A stretch of DNA of 64,000 nt, taken from Tanytarsus gracilentus (taxonomy: Eukaryota; Arthropoda; Insecta; Diptera; Chironomidae). Positions within the stretch are counted from its first letter, which is position 1, and the number at the start of each line of letters is the position of its first letter. The notes under the pieces were generated by a model, which saw nothing but the letters and a program-made list of their open reading frames with translations, searched no databases and was not told the origin of the DNA. The stretch covers positions 1,116,001 to 1,180,000 of the forward strand of contig JAXRKN010000043.1 in the NCBI GenBank assembly GCA_038502055.1, written 5' to 3'. This document shows positions 11,324 through 23,355 of the stretch, piece by piece. A program made the position numbers and the translations under genes.

Positions 11324-13764
11324 CTATTGAATATCATCTTGAAGATTATTTTGTGAATTTTCCGGTACTGATGGTGATTGCCTTTGATTGGATTCAGTTT
11401 CATTGCTCGCTGGTTGTTGCTGCTGAGGTGGAGTTGGCGGTCTTATTGGAGCCTCAGGCGGTGGCCTCCTCGAATAAATTATCATGCCTAGGAGAATTGT
11501 GATAATCGTGATGAGATATAAATCCCAATTGGAAGCGATATTCTTGTCGAGTCCGAAAACTTTAAAGAAATTATCTTCACGACTGTAGAATGACTCAAAT
11601 TTATAGAGAAATTGAAGCTTAAGGAGTGCTAGTGCTACTGGAATTTTAGCGTCTGCATTTGTCTCGGCAGCAAGATCATAAAATCTCTTTGCTAAATGCA
11701 TGTCCTTCTTCATTCCAAGTCCCTTTTCGTGCATATAAGCTAGATTGAACATTGCTTGTGCATTATGCTGTTGTTCCGATGCTGTTCGATAGTGTGATGC
11801 GGCAGTTTCAAAATCTATAATGCCCGTTCCCAAACCATAATAGTGATAGTCACCAAGTTTTACTTGTGCAGCTGAATATCCTTGTGCTGCGGCACGTCCC
11901 CAATATTGAAGTGCCCTCACAAGTTCCTCTTGACGATTGTTAACAAACTTAATTTCATTTCTATCGAGCAAGAATGCGGCATTGCTCTGAGCCACCTCAT
12001 AGCCAAGTTCAGCGAGTAATGAATATTGCACAAAAGCTTCATCGTATTTATAAGCTCTGTAATCTTGATAGGCGATCATCAATCGCTCACCCCATTTACC
12101 GCGCTCAGCGACATTTTTAAAAAGTTCAACTGCCGTCGGACATGAACGCATCATTCCAACACCGGAAGCGTGCATTTGTCCGAGATTATAGAAAGCTAAG
12201 ACGTGTCCACTTTGTGATGCGAGATTAAAGTATTTGTTGGCCAATTTAAAATCTCTCTTGACTCCAGTGCCACTATAGTACATGTTTCCAAGTTGCAATT
12301 GTCCATCAACCCATCCTTGATCGGCCGCTTGTGTAAAGTACTTTAATGCTTTTTCCGTATCCTTTGGCACACCTTTTCCTTGCAGATACATAATTCCGAG
12401 TCCACTTTGACCTACAGGATTGCCCAAATCGGCAGCCTTCTTAAAATACTTGAATGCAGTGTCGTTATCAGCTTTGATATTCTCGCTTCCTTCGAGATAA
12501 ATTTTTCCCAAAAATGCCATCGCGACTGTAATCAGAATTAATTTATAGTTTTCACATGACATTATAAAGATTAAAAAAATTTTACCAGCATTGCCAGAGT
12601 TGGCTGCGGGGAGGAAGTAAGATAGTGCTTTACGATGATCCATAGGAATTCCTCGACCACCTTGATAATGCAGCTGCCCTAGTCCAACTTGTGCCTGAAT
12701 GTCTCCTTTATTGGCGAGAAGCTCATAATAATCCACTAAGTCATTGTCAAGGACACCTGAGCTTAATCCCGAATTTTCAATTTCATCCAATAGTCGAACT
12801 CTATGTATAGCTGGACCGCCTGAAAAGGTCGTTGCCGATGCAACCTTTGTAGCCACTTTTCTATAAAAGTCTAATGCCTTTTCGCAGCTATTTGCAACAG
12901 TCACACCCGCCCAATAACGATATCCTAGTGCCATTTGAGCGAAAGCATTGTCGCCGATTGCAGCCATTGTATAGTGAACAATAGCTTTCGATTGTGAAAC
13001 GTTATATCCAATACCCGATGCATACATAAATCCTAAGCCCATATGAGCTTCAGCCATTCCTTGCTCTCCCAGCTCCTCAAAAGTTTTTCTCGCCTTTTCA
13101 ACGTTCAACTCGAGTGGATTTCCAATGAGATGAGCCCATGCGATGTTAACTTTTGCCATTTTATGCCCCTTGTCAGCTGCCTTATGAAGAAGTGAAAATC
13201 CTTCGCTACGGGCTGATGCTTTTGTCTTATTCAGAAGTGTAAGTGCTTGATCATAGAGATTGTCAGCTAAAAAATACAAAATTAATTTATTGTTGGCATT
13301 AAAATAGCTCTACCTTCAATCTCCTCTGCCGTTTTTTCCCGTTCAATCTGAACTTCCGAATTTTCGTTCATATTAATCTCCTCCAATTCCTCCTCGATTT
13401 TTTGAATCCATTTCTCCTGATTCTCTAACATCATCGACAGTGCTTCGGTAATTTTCTTTCCTTCATTGTCTTTCGTTAAATCTGGTTCCTTGATAATTTT
13501 AATTCCGCCGCTCGGAAAGTTTAAGTCATTCGCCATGATTTTTATGAAATTTTCGGTATTGTAATCGTCAACTTTTTCGGCTGAACTTTTTTCATCATCG
13601 ACCTCACCTGAAGTGTCCTCATCGAGACCTTTTGCTGCTTTTCGCTCAAGCGAATTGGGTTTTTCATTTGATTGAGTTGACTCAGGTGGTTGTAAATCTA
13701 ATGCGGCAAATGCGCAAGCTAAGACGAGTATCGTAAAAGTTAAAATTACAAATTTGAACTTCAT
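11324..13764 (-). CDS. SEL1L: SEL1L/Hrd3, adaptor subunit of the HRD1 ERAD ubiquitin ligase
   Basis: SEL1L holds misfolded ER proteins for the HRD1 ligase in ER-associated degradation. Three exons (13764-13314, 13266-12586, 12525-11324) give 777 residues, near the usual length of about 790. Residues 1-20 are a clear signal peptide. An acidic region with a coiled-coil-like Glu-rich stretch follows. A long array of Sel1-like repeats then runs to about residue 680, with signatures such as GNPVGQSGLG, WVDGQLQLG and EQQHNAQAMFNL. A C-terminal membrane helix begins near residue 711 (WDLYLITIITILLG) and leads into a Pro/Gln-rich cytosolic tail, as in metazoan SEL1L. Intron 1 is just 47 nt with a weak GTAGAG donor, and its retention would truncate the protein. 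Intron 2 (60 nt) is stop-free and in frame. Confidence 0.96.
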
Positions 13765-14118
13765 TGCTTATTTGAAGAGGTTTTTGGTCGTTTCTTCAGT
13801 TCATCGAAGTCTATTGACGTGAATTTTATATCCTACAGACGTCGTTTGCTCAAAAATTCACTCAGAAATGGCTTAATTAAATAAATTTATAAACTTTTTA
13901 GTTTAAATCCACGTAATATTTTGGAGCGCGTTTTTCTAACTAAAAAGTTCTGTGAAAAATTCAAAAAAAACGTTGAAAATTTATTAAAACTTGAATTTAA
14001 GTAATTTTCTCAATTTTTTATTATTTTTAAAAATTTAGCGATAATTTTTAAATCAAATTCTTCCAAATGAGAAAAACGCGTTGGGGTTTGAAAGTGTCGT
14101 CTCGAATATGTTAAGTAA
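13765..14118. promoter_or_regulatory. SEL1L upstream region and 3' flank of the HRI-like gene
   Basis: These 354 bases separate the kinase stop codon from the SEL1L start, so the SEL1L promoter must be compact or overlap the kinase's 3' end. Two ACGT-core sites lie within 80 bases of the SEL1L ATG. The remainder is AT-rich with no coding frame. Confidence 0.5.
13816..13827 (-). promoter_or_regulatory. ACGT-core motif (AAAATTCACGTC on the SEL1L sense strand)
   Basis: On the + strand this reads TGACGTGAATTTT from 13815, a near match to the TGACGTG(G/A) element of unfolded-protein-response promoters. It lies about 52-63 bases upstream of the SEL1L start. The identical 12-mer lies upstream of SRPRB. 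A second ACGT core, GACGTC, sits at 13838-13843. SEL1L is a known unfolded-protein-response target in other animals. Function here is inferred. Confidence 0.45.
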
Positions 14119-15884
14119 TTACTCATGACTAAATTGCCGCTGCAACTTTTGAATCTGATCTCTTAGCTCCTCAATCTCCTTATTGCGCGATTCGAGTTCC
14201 TTGTCCTTTGCCACAATCATGTTTCTAAGTTTGCTAATTTCATCGTTCTCTAAAAGCAGTTTGATTTCTTCCTTTAGATCGCTGATGCATGGGCGCTGTT
14301 CGTACTTAACGGTTATGAGTTTTGAGATCATTTTGCATAAAATGGGATCGATATCATCCACTTTATCGCCTTTCTTGATGCAATCAACTTTCTTTGAACA
14401 CTCCATGACTGTCACGCACTTCGAGAAAATTTCAATGAAAATTATCCCAAGACTATAAATGTCAGATTTTTTCGTACAGATCTTTCCCTCGATTTGTTCT
14501 TTGGCCGCATAGAGTCGAGTCCCAAATCCATCGTGACGTGTCATTTTATTGTCTTCGAGTGGGCAAGCCAGTCCAAAATCACCTAATTGAAATATCGGCA
14601 CTTGATGATCAAAACTAATGAACACGTTGGAAGGTTTTAGGTCATGGTGAACAATTGACTTATTGTGAATATACTCTAAGCCACTGCAAATCTGCGAAAA
14701 TATATTAAGAGCAATCGCATTCGGAGTGTCGCCAATTAAATTGTTTTCTCTGTAGAATTCCAGGAAATTCGATTGACCGTTACGTTCGTCAAGGAAATTT
14801 CTGAGTGTCTTCTGGCACAATTTCATTTGAATATAGAGGACTGACCACGCGATTTCGACATGCGGAATCATTGCTGTATTTGAATTGGCTCGACCCGATG
14901 TTGTATTTAATTTTCTTAGCGCTTCCAATTGAGATCGACTCTCTGTCCTCTCACTATCAGTCGTATTTTCTTGACTATACTGAAATGCAACCTCGAAACT
15001 GCTGTCGCTAGATTGAAGTCTTAAAGAGTCTTCATTGCTTTTGGTAACTTGGAAATTGTCATCACTCATTTCTGTCATGGTGCTGTCATCGAACTCATTC
15101 GTAATTACTTTTGGTTTATAAAAAAGTAGTGGCTCCAGCCAGCAACTCTTGTATGCAACGACATTAAGGTGAGATAGAGAGGCAAAAGTTTTCACTTCCT
15201 TGAAATGTGAAAGGACGGTGTTGACATGATCGGAGTTGATGAGTATTTTCTTGATGGCATAAATGTGATTGTCAATCTTATGGCGTGCCTTGAATACCTC
15301 ACCAAAACCTCCTTGCGAGATTTTCTCAATTTCCGTAAAATCATTAAAATACCTTGACCATTCGAGCTTGTTAGATTCCGTTCGAAGTGGAACTGCTTCT
15401 AGTCTTTGAATTGGCAGTGAACTTTCCTTGATGATTTTGATCAACGATTCAATTGCTGCCGTGTACTGTAATCTAATTCCTTCAAACTCGGGTCTTTCAT
15501 AGCTGTTATCGATCATATTACTTTCCCACAATTTTTTACAAAGCTTGTGAGTTAGTTCCTTTGCGCGAGTCGGCTCATTTTCAAAAATACTACAAATACT
15601 AGCGATTAGTGACTGAACGAGTAAACTGGATTTGACTGATGGCGATGATGGAGTGAAAATTGTTCGTCCTCCATCGATTTCATCAACTGAGGATGATGAC
15701 TTGCGGCGACGTCTTACGAGTAGCTTAGTCTGCCCATTAGAATTTGGCACTAAAATTTATGAGCAATCGTTATGAAATGGCTAAAAAATATTATTTCAAT
15801 TTTACCATAGAAATATGACTTTGTCTTCAGTCTACTCCAGCTCTTGGCTATTTCTGGTTCTGCTTCACTCTCACTGGATGTCAT
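14119..15884 (-). CDS. EIF2AK1: HRI-like eIF2-alpha kinase (EIF2AK1 family)
   Basis: This protein is predicted to phosphorylate eIF2-alpha and so reduce general translation in stress. Two exons (15884-15806, 15749-14119; 56-nt intron) give 569 residues. The N-terminal helical region, the kinase split by a Ser/Thr/Glu-rich insert (about residues 237-326) and the C-terminal coiled coil (about 525-565) follow the HRI plan. There is no signal peptide or transmembrane segment as in PERK, and no RWD or HisRS domain as in GCN2. The glycine loop QGGFGEVF, AIKK lysine (about 193) and DFG (417-419) are present. Two deviations stand out: HHD replaces HRD (394-396), and the activation segment ends AAKEQ rather than (S/A)PEQ. 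A Cys-Pro pair follows DFGLA at 422-423. Drosophila has only PERK and GCN2. Lepidopteran BeK is a related insect kinase. Confidence 0.85.
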
Positions 15885-16360
15885 TTCGTTGCTTTAAAAC
15901 ATTTAATTTCTAGAATTTTCTTACTTTAAAAAAGTTTGGATGTAAACAAACATAAACAGCTGATTTTAATTTTGGTGAGCGTTGTTTTTTGAATAATTAT
16001 TTTTCGGGTGGAGACTTTAGTTTAAAAACCGCTAGACCGTTAAAGAATTTATTGTGAATTATTTTAAATTAATTCACGTTAGGTTCTAAATTCTGTGCAT
16101 GTGGATATTTTTAAAATGTTTAATTAAGTGTGTGTATGTGTTATGAAAAATTTATGTTTTGTTAGTCATCAGTCAATTCGCAATTTAATTCAAATATTTC
16201 GACTTTTTTTTCTTATAAGAATTTAAGCACTGTAACGCAAACAAAAAAAATTGTGCAATTTATGTTTTTTGATTTTATCCAAGAAAAGTAAATTTTCTAA
16301 TGCCGCAAATACCTTAAAAGTGTTACAAGTCGGAAATTAAACTCAAAAAATTATAAAAAG
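15885..16360. promoter_or_regulatory. Divergent promoter region between the HRI-like gene and DOCK
   Basis: These 476 bases lie between two divergent start codons and must hold both promoters. I see no clear TATA or initiator pair. AATTCACGT at 16071-16079 matches nine bases of the ACGT-core motif near SRPRB and SEL1L. Confidence 0.55.
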
Positions 16361-19300
16361 ATGACGCAAAGATCATTTGCTGGCCGAATACAGACGTAAG
16401 AAATTTCTTCTTCGTTCGCCATTATGAAAAATTTATGATTCATTGAAAAAAAAATTCAATTTTTTAGATTTTCTGCATCGGAAGTGCGTAGAGCAGTTCA
16501 ATCTGATCAAATTATTACCACTAGCAGTTCATTTTGCTCTTCAACAATATCACTGAATGAAATAATTGATTCTGTAGATTTTGAGGAATTTATTGGACAT
16601 AACAAGGTATTCGTAAGAGATCCATTGAGAAATGTTTTCGAATTTCCTCTAAACGATGTTGTTGTAAAATCGACACCGAGAAAGATACGAACCGAAAAAT
16701 ATGTGTTGCCTGAAGAGTATGAGAAAAATAGAGATGATCTACCCATGATTATCATCAAGTGCATTAATGCTTATGTAAAACCGTGGAGCCACATAAGATT
16801 CGCCTTTCGCGAAGATGTCTATCGTGATAAGTACGAGCGAAAAATTGATCCACTTTCATATAACCATCAAGAGTATGAGATTGATCAGTCAATCAGTTTC
16901 ATTTCATCCATGGATGAGTCGACACTTGTCATGACAGGAAGTTGCAACTCGCTCATTTCCTCAACGAACACTGACAATACTTTGACACCCTCATGTCGTG
17001 GCTCATGGGTTTCCGGATTTGATATTGAGGAGTGTAATTTAAGATCTGTTGCTTCCGATGCGCTGCTTCCTATTCTTGAGAAAATTCCGACCGAAAACGT
17101 TGATACTGAAAATGAAAGTAACCGTTTTAAATCACGTTTAAAGGACATTTTCTCGCTTCATCTCAACGACGATGATGATTATATTGAGCGTAGAATGCCA
17201 GCCGAGATTCCAATGGAGCACATGGGACATAGAATTTTTATCAAGTTCCTTCAACTCAAATTTGAAATTGAAATTGAGCCAATATTTTGTACTGCTGCAA
17301 TATACGATGCAAAAGAAAAGAAAAAGGTATCGGAAAATTTTTATTTTGACATGAACTCCGAGTCAATCAAGCGAATGTTAAATTCCCATATACCCTACGC
17401 AGATATAAGCACACAAAGTCGCTCGGCTATCTTTGAAATAACTCACCCATCAAACGACCTTTTTTTGGTGATTAGATTAGAGAAGGTGTTGCAAGGAGAC
17501 ACGAAGGACTCTATTGAACCATATATGAAAGAATATTCGAATGTTGATAAAGCAAAATCAAATGCGATTGATTACACCGAGAGACTTGGTGCCTATCGTC
17601 AACCTTTCGCTTTTACTGCTGTTTATCTAAATAACATTTTTAGAGGCGACAACGATAGAGATGAAAAGGATCGTGAGAGCATTCAATCAACATCTGCAAG
17701 CTCAAATAGTCTCGATAGAAAGAGTGCAAGTAGCTTTGATCAATTTAAGAAACGTGCGAGTGAAACGGTATCAACAACTCTCTCAAGACGTGGTTCATTA
17801 GAGAGACGTGAAAGTCAAAGAAGTTCGTGGAAAGATTTTGAAGATTTTTCAAATTCAATTGAGAATTTTAAGCCGATATCAATAACAATTTCGAGTTTCT
17901 TTAAGCAAGAAGCGGAAAAAATGAAAGATGAGGATTTATTTAAATTCCTGCCAGAATTAAAGAGACCAGGTGCTGTTGCCAAAAAATACAAGTGCATACC
18001 TGGTTCAGTAAAACTCGAAGTGTCGCCATATAGTGAGGGTGAAACTAAAAATGCTTTATCTCCGGAGCTAGCAAGAATCGCACCGTACAGCTATGAAGAG
18101 AAAAATTTGAGACCTACCAAAGAAATTTTGGAATTTCCAGTGCTGCCAATTTTTAATACTCACTACTCATATCGCAATTTACTCTTCATCAGCCCAAAAG
18201 AATTGAATTTTGCAACACGTCAAGGATCGGCAAGAAATATTGCAATTAAAGTTCAAGTAATGGCTGGCGAAAAGCCATCAGACGCACTCAATGTCATTTA
18301 TGGAAAATCGTCATGCCCTCAATTTCAAAATGAAATTTTTAGTTTAGTCAATTACCACAATAAGGTACCAGCATTTTACGATGAGATCAAAGTTCAATTG
18401 CCCGCAAATTTAAATCAAAACCATCACATTCTCTTCACCGTATATCACATTTCGTGCCGCTCTGATAAAACTACAGAAACTGAGACACCGGTCGGATGGA
18501 GTTGGATTCCGTTGTTGATTGACGGACGGTTGAATGTTGGAGAATTTAATTTACCGATTTTACTTCATCAACCACCTCCCTCATACTCATATATCACAAC
18601 AGACGTTAATTTGCCAGGTTTAAGATGGTGTGACAATCATAAATCACTCTTCACTGTGGTTGTAGATGCTTTCTCAACTGTCTACACTGACGATCAATAT
18701 TTGTGCAAATTTTTTCATCTTGTTCAGTGCTTGGAAAATAAGAAAATTCCAACACATATCGGTACTGAGGCTAACATGGAGAAAGAGTTGAAAAAGGCAT
18801 TTCATGATTTACAATCATCCGATTTGAATGCACTTGTGAAAAATCTTCAACTTGTCATGGATCAATTATTTTTTTTCATGGTAACAACACAAAAATTAAA
18901 TAACCATACAATGACCATTCAATCGAATGCATTTGAAGCGATTTGTCTTATCGCTGAAAAGCTCTTTGTACTGCAAGATTGTCAAAATTATGGACGGCAA
19001 TCGATTTTATCGACATACGTGCAGTTCCAATGCACAATTCCGCATCCAACAACTGTCGAAAGCGAAGATATCGAGACACCGGTGAGATATCTTCATGAGG
19101 AAATTGCATTACATTGGGTTGTTGCTAACAATACTGCAGCAGATTTAAGTCTAACAAACTCTTGGTTTTTATTTGAAATTATTATCAAGAGCATGATTGA
19201 GCATTTGGATCACACTAATCAATTAAACTCGCCCAGAAAGAACAGATTTTCGCGAAAATTTACGGACGATATTGAGACACTTGTTCACATGGTTGCTTCA

Positions 19301-22300
19301 AAAATAATTGGCTGCCATCTCACCGATAAAAATTTAGCATCAAGTTTAAATAATTCATTGGCATTTTTCATCTATGATCTGTTCAGCATTTTGGATCGAG
19401 GATTTGTGTTTATGCTAATTAAAAACTTTCTAAAAGTTGTGACAACAAAGAGTTCTTCAATACCCGAGGTTAATCATTACAAATTAGACTTTCTGAGAAT
19501 AATTTGCAGTCACGAGCATTTCATCGCTCTCAATCTCCCATTTGGCACTCCATTTACATACAACATTTCAGCGCCAGCATCACCAACTCTGAGTATTAAA
19601 TCGAGCAACAGTCAACACTCTGCCGTAAGCTCGGGAGGAGGATCAAACCAAGATAAATTTGCGTTTGCCGATTTAACAACTGACTTTAGACAGCAGCACT
19701 TTTTAATTGGACTCGTATTGGCTGAAGTTGCACAGGCATTTGAGACATCCAATCAGGCTTTGCATGGTCGTGCTATAAGATGCATAAAAAATTTAATGAC
19801 ATCACATGAGACCGACACTCGATACACTTCAGCTGATGCACGTTCTCGTATTGCTGCTCTATATCTTCCATTGCTAAATATTGTCATGAGTGCACCGCTT
19901 TTTATCATCGAGTCAGAGCGATATATTTTAGAGGATTATCAAGGTCCGACCATCAGTACTTCCATTATAAATCCAGACATTTTTAATGCCATCTCAGGCA
20001 GTAAACTGTATGCGGTCACAAACGAGTCCATCAAACCCACAAAACCTCAATTGAATGAGGCACACACCAAAGATTTACTCTCATGTTTCTTGTGGATAAT
20101 CAAAAACTTGGACAACTCAGTTTTATTGAAGTTCATAGGCTTTTTGGCACCACAAAAAGTTCACAACTTCCTTCAAGTCCTAAATAATTGCATACCATTT
20201 TTCGAATACAAAGGACATGTCAAAATTGAACCGAATTTAGTTACAAGAAAGAGTCAAAGTTTTAGAAAATCGGCAGATATGAAAGATAAACTTGAGGATA
20301 TCATTCGTGGAAATAACTCGGCGAGGAATGATTTAATTAATCGTAGGAAAGATGGAAATACTGGTGAAAAGTTACGTTTTCGAAAAGATCAAATGTTTTA
20401 TAGGCAACAAAACACGGAAAATCGTCAAGAGAGTCTCGTTCAATCAAAGTACGAGGAAACTGATACAGTCTACATTGCTGGTTCTCTCTCAACTGAAATC
20501 TCATTGATTATTCTCGACTCATTGGAGATTATAATTCAAGTTGCGGCCACATCTGAAGTGCACAATAATCTTCTCGGTTCTGTTCTTAAAGTTTTACTTC
20601 ATCAGCTTTCGAGAACCCAAAGCTTAACGGCATTAATTCATCTCTTCAGCTCGCAAAGATCTTTCGTCAATAAATTTCATAATCTTCTTTTCGATGAAGA
20701 GAGCGATAATTGTGCTGATTTATGCTTGCTTCTACTCAAGCATTGTGGCTCATCTGTTTCAACAATTCGATCTCAAGCGGCCGGATCTCTTTACTGTCTC
20801 ATGAGACAAAATTTCGAATTTTATGGCAATAATTTTTCGCGAGTTAAAATGCTTATCACAATTTCTCTCTCATCACTTGTGGGCGGATCGACTTTTGATA
20901 AAACATTCAATGAAGTGTATTTGAGGCGAGCATTAAAAACTATTTTAGTCTACGCTGAAGAGGAGCGTCAAGATTTGCAACAAACATCATTTCCAGAGCA
21001 GGTTAAAGATTTACTTTTTAATCTTCACATGATTCTCTCGGACACTGTCAAAATGAAAGAGTATCAGGAAGATTATGAGATGCTGCTCGATTTGATGAAC
21101 AGAATTGCCAAAGGTTATCAAAATTCGCCTGATTTAAGGCTCACATGGCTCGAAAATATTTCAAAGAAGCACATTGAGAAGCAAAACTATACTGAAAGTG
21201 CCATGTGTTATGTTCATATGAGTGCACTTGTAGCCGAATATTTACATATGCTCGAATCTCAAGATTACATGCCAATTGGAGCAGTTTCTTTTAAGCATAT
21301 TTCTCCAAATATGTTGGCAGAATCTGCTGTAAGCGATGATGTGCTTTCGCCAGGCGAAGATGGAATTATTTTGGGTAATCGCTTTAGTGAAAGCGGATTA
21401 AAAAATCTTCTCGAAGCAGCAGCTGAGAAATTCCAAATCGCAGGGATGTACGAGGCAATGAACGACGTTTATAAAGTGTTAATTCCCATCTTAGAGCATT
21501 CAAAAGAATTTCAAAAACTCGCAAAAGTTCACGGAAAGCTTCAGGAGGCTTTTAATAGGATTTCACAGTTGCATGGAAAAAGAGTTTTTGCTACTTACTT
21601 CCGAGTTGCCTTTTACGGCTCAAAATTGGGCGATTTAGATCAACTCGAGTTCATTTATAAAGAACCGCCTTTTACAAAACTCCCCGAAATTTTTAATCGA
21701 TTGCAACTTTTTTACGAAGGACGTTTTGGAAGTGAAATTACTGTCATCATTAAGGATTCAAATCCCGTCGATGTTTCAACCTTAGATCAGGATAAAATTT
21801 ACATTCAAATCACATTCGTCGAGCCCTATTTTGAAGCTTTCGAGATGCGACAACGAGAAACTCATTTCGAGAGAAATTTTAACATTAATCGATTTATTTT
21901 CTCCACACCGTTCACGCAATCGGGTCGGGCACATGGCGAGCTTCATGAGCAGTATAAGAGAAAAACAATCTTGACAACTGCTAGCCATTTTCCTTCGGGT
22001 AATAATTTTTGACATTTCCCCCATTTTCCTATATAAACTTTTCATTTTCATTTTAGTGAAAACAAGATTACAAGTCATAAGCAGACAAACGATTATTTTG
22101 GAGCCTATCGAAGTGGCTATCGAAGATATACAGAAGAAAACGGCAGAATTAGCACGTGCGACGCATCAAGAGCCGACAGATGCGAAAATTTTACAAATGG
22201 TATTACAGGGAAGCTTGGCAGCGTCTGTCAATCAAGGTCCCTTAGAGATGGCTTTGGTCTTCCTGGGAGGAATTGCCGAGGGACAGGAGATAACTAAAGA

Positions 22301-22592
22301 GCAAAATAAACTACGGTTATGCTTTAAAGATTTCTCTAAGAAGTGAGTTTTCCCATTTAAAATTCTATTAAGACCTACCACTAAATTATTCACATCATTT
22401 CATTACAGATGTAACGACGCACTCAAAAAGAACAAAAATTTAATCACATCCGAACAAAAGGAGTATCAAAAAGAGATCGAGAGGAATTATTTGAAATTCA
22501 TAGACAGATTAAATCCTTTAATTAACATAAGTCGAGCACAAATGCTGAGCGTAAGCAATTCTAAGAATAGCAAATCCTATTTGAGATGGTAA
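16361..22592 (+). CDS. Zir: DOCK6/7/8-class (DOCK-C, Zizimin-related) guanine nucleotide exchange factor
   Basis: DOCK proteins activate Rac/Cdc42 GTPases through their DHR2 domain. Four exons (16361-16395, 16468-21998, 22057-22342, 22409-22592) give 2011 residues, typical for DOCK6/7/8. The 35-nt first exon encodes MTQRSFAGRIQ. It restores the start missing from the 5.5 kb exon and matches the DOCK7-type N-terminus (FA..I..T.A.EVR). The N-terminal DOCK-C domain includes LKFEIEIEPIF and KKKVSENFYFD. The C2-like DHR1 domain begins near residue 565 (YRNLLFISPKELNFA, then RQGSARNI). The DHR2 domain occupies roughly 1550-1990, with YIQITFVEPYF, GRAHGELHEQ and NQGPLEMA. Introns are short (72, 58 and 66 nt). 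AATAAA signals follow at 22687 and 22746. Drosophila Zir is the presumed orthologue. Confidence 0.96.
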
Positions 22593-23355
22593 TTTTACTA
22601 TATATGCTTTTTTAAAAACAGTTTTGAGATTTTTTTGCTATATCATAGATTTTATTTAATCTTTTATTACAATTATAAGAAAAAAGAATAAATTGGAGTG
22701 AATTTTTTTCATTTTTTATACATTGCTGCTTTTTCTCAAATATGCAATAAATTTTTAATTATATCAGAATAAAAAAAATTCCTTTTCATACTATTTTTAC
22801 TTTAGTTTTATGGATTAGAGAGAAAAATGGGGAGAATTGGAATATATAACATAGTACATAAGGGAAAATCTCTTCCAGCTAAACTAATTATTTTTAACGA
22901 AAAACAATCAACAATCTTTTGATTGAACCCAAAAAAAATTAATTATGCTGATAAGTATAATTTAGAATATGATACATATATTGAGTGTATAGAGAGGTGT
23001 TTGAAAATTATATAAAATTATATCATGAAACCGCGTGTATATTTAGTGAATAGGAATAATAATGCTAATTGATAACTCGAACTTAATACGCTGTGTGTAA
23101 AAACGATAAATCGCATAATTAGATTTTAACAATGAGATTTGCTTAGAGTTTGCAACAATACGAAAGGCGCATTTTTTACCACCTCGTGCACTCTTTTCAA
23201 CATAACTTTTTTTTAACAAAATCTATCACGAAATATTCCACTTTTCTTTTCTTTTACTTAAACTATCGTACTCTCGCATTGAATGTTTTGTGTTTGTTTG
23301 TCTTCCCAAAAAAATACTCTCATTGTTGTTGTTACGGTTTTTTTGTAGCAATACA
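22593..23355. terminator. Convergent 3' UTR region of DOCK and VPS26
   Basis: These 763 AT-rich bases lie between two convergent stop codons. AATAAA at 22687-22692 and 22746-22751 can end DOCK transcripts. On the minus strand the first AATAAA-type signal I noticed (TTTATT near 22652) lies past those sites, so a VPS26 3' UTR of about 700 nt would overlap the DOCK 3' end antisense. I see no gene inside. Confidence 0.5.

Noticed and set aside
14183..15011. Plus-strand open frames across the kinase gene
   Set aside because: They are antisense shadows of the HRI-like coding exon.
16507..17997. Minus-strand and alternative-frame ORFs across DOCK
   Set aside because: They are shadows of the long DOCK exon.
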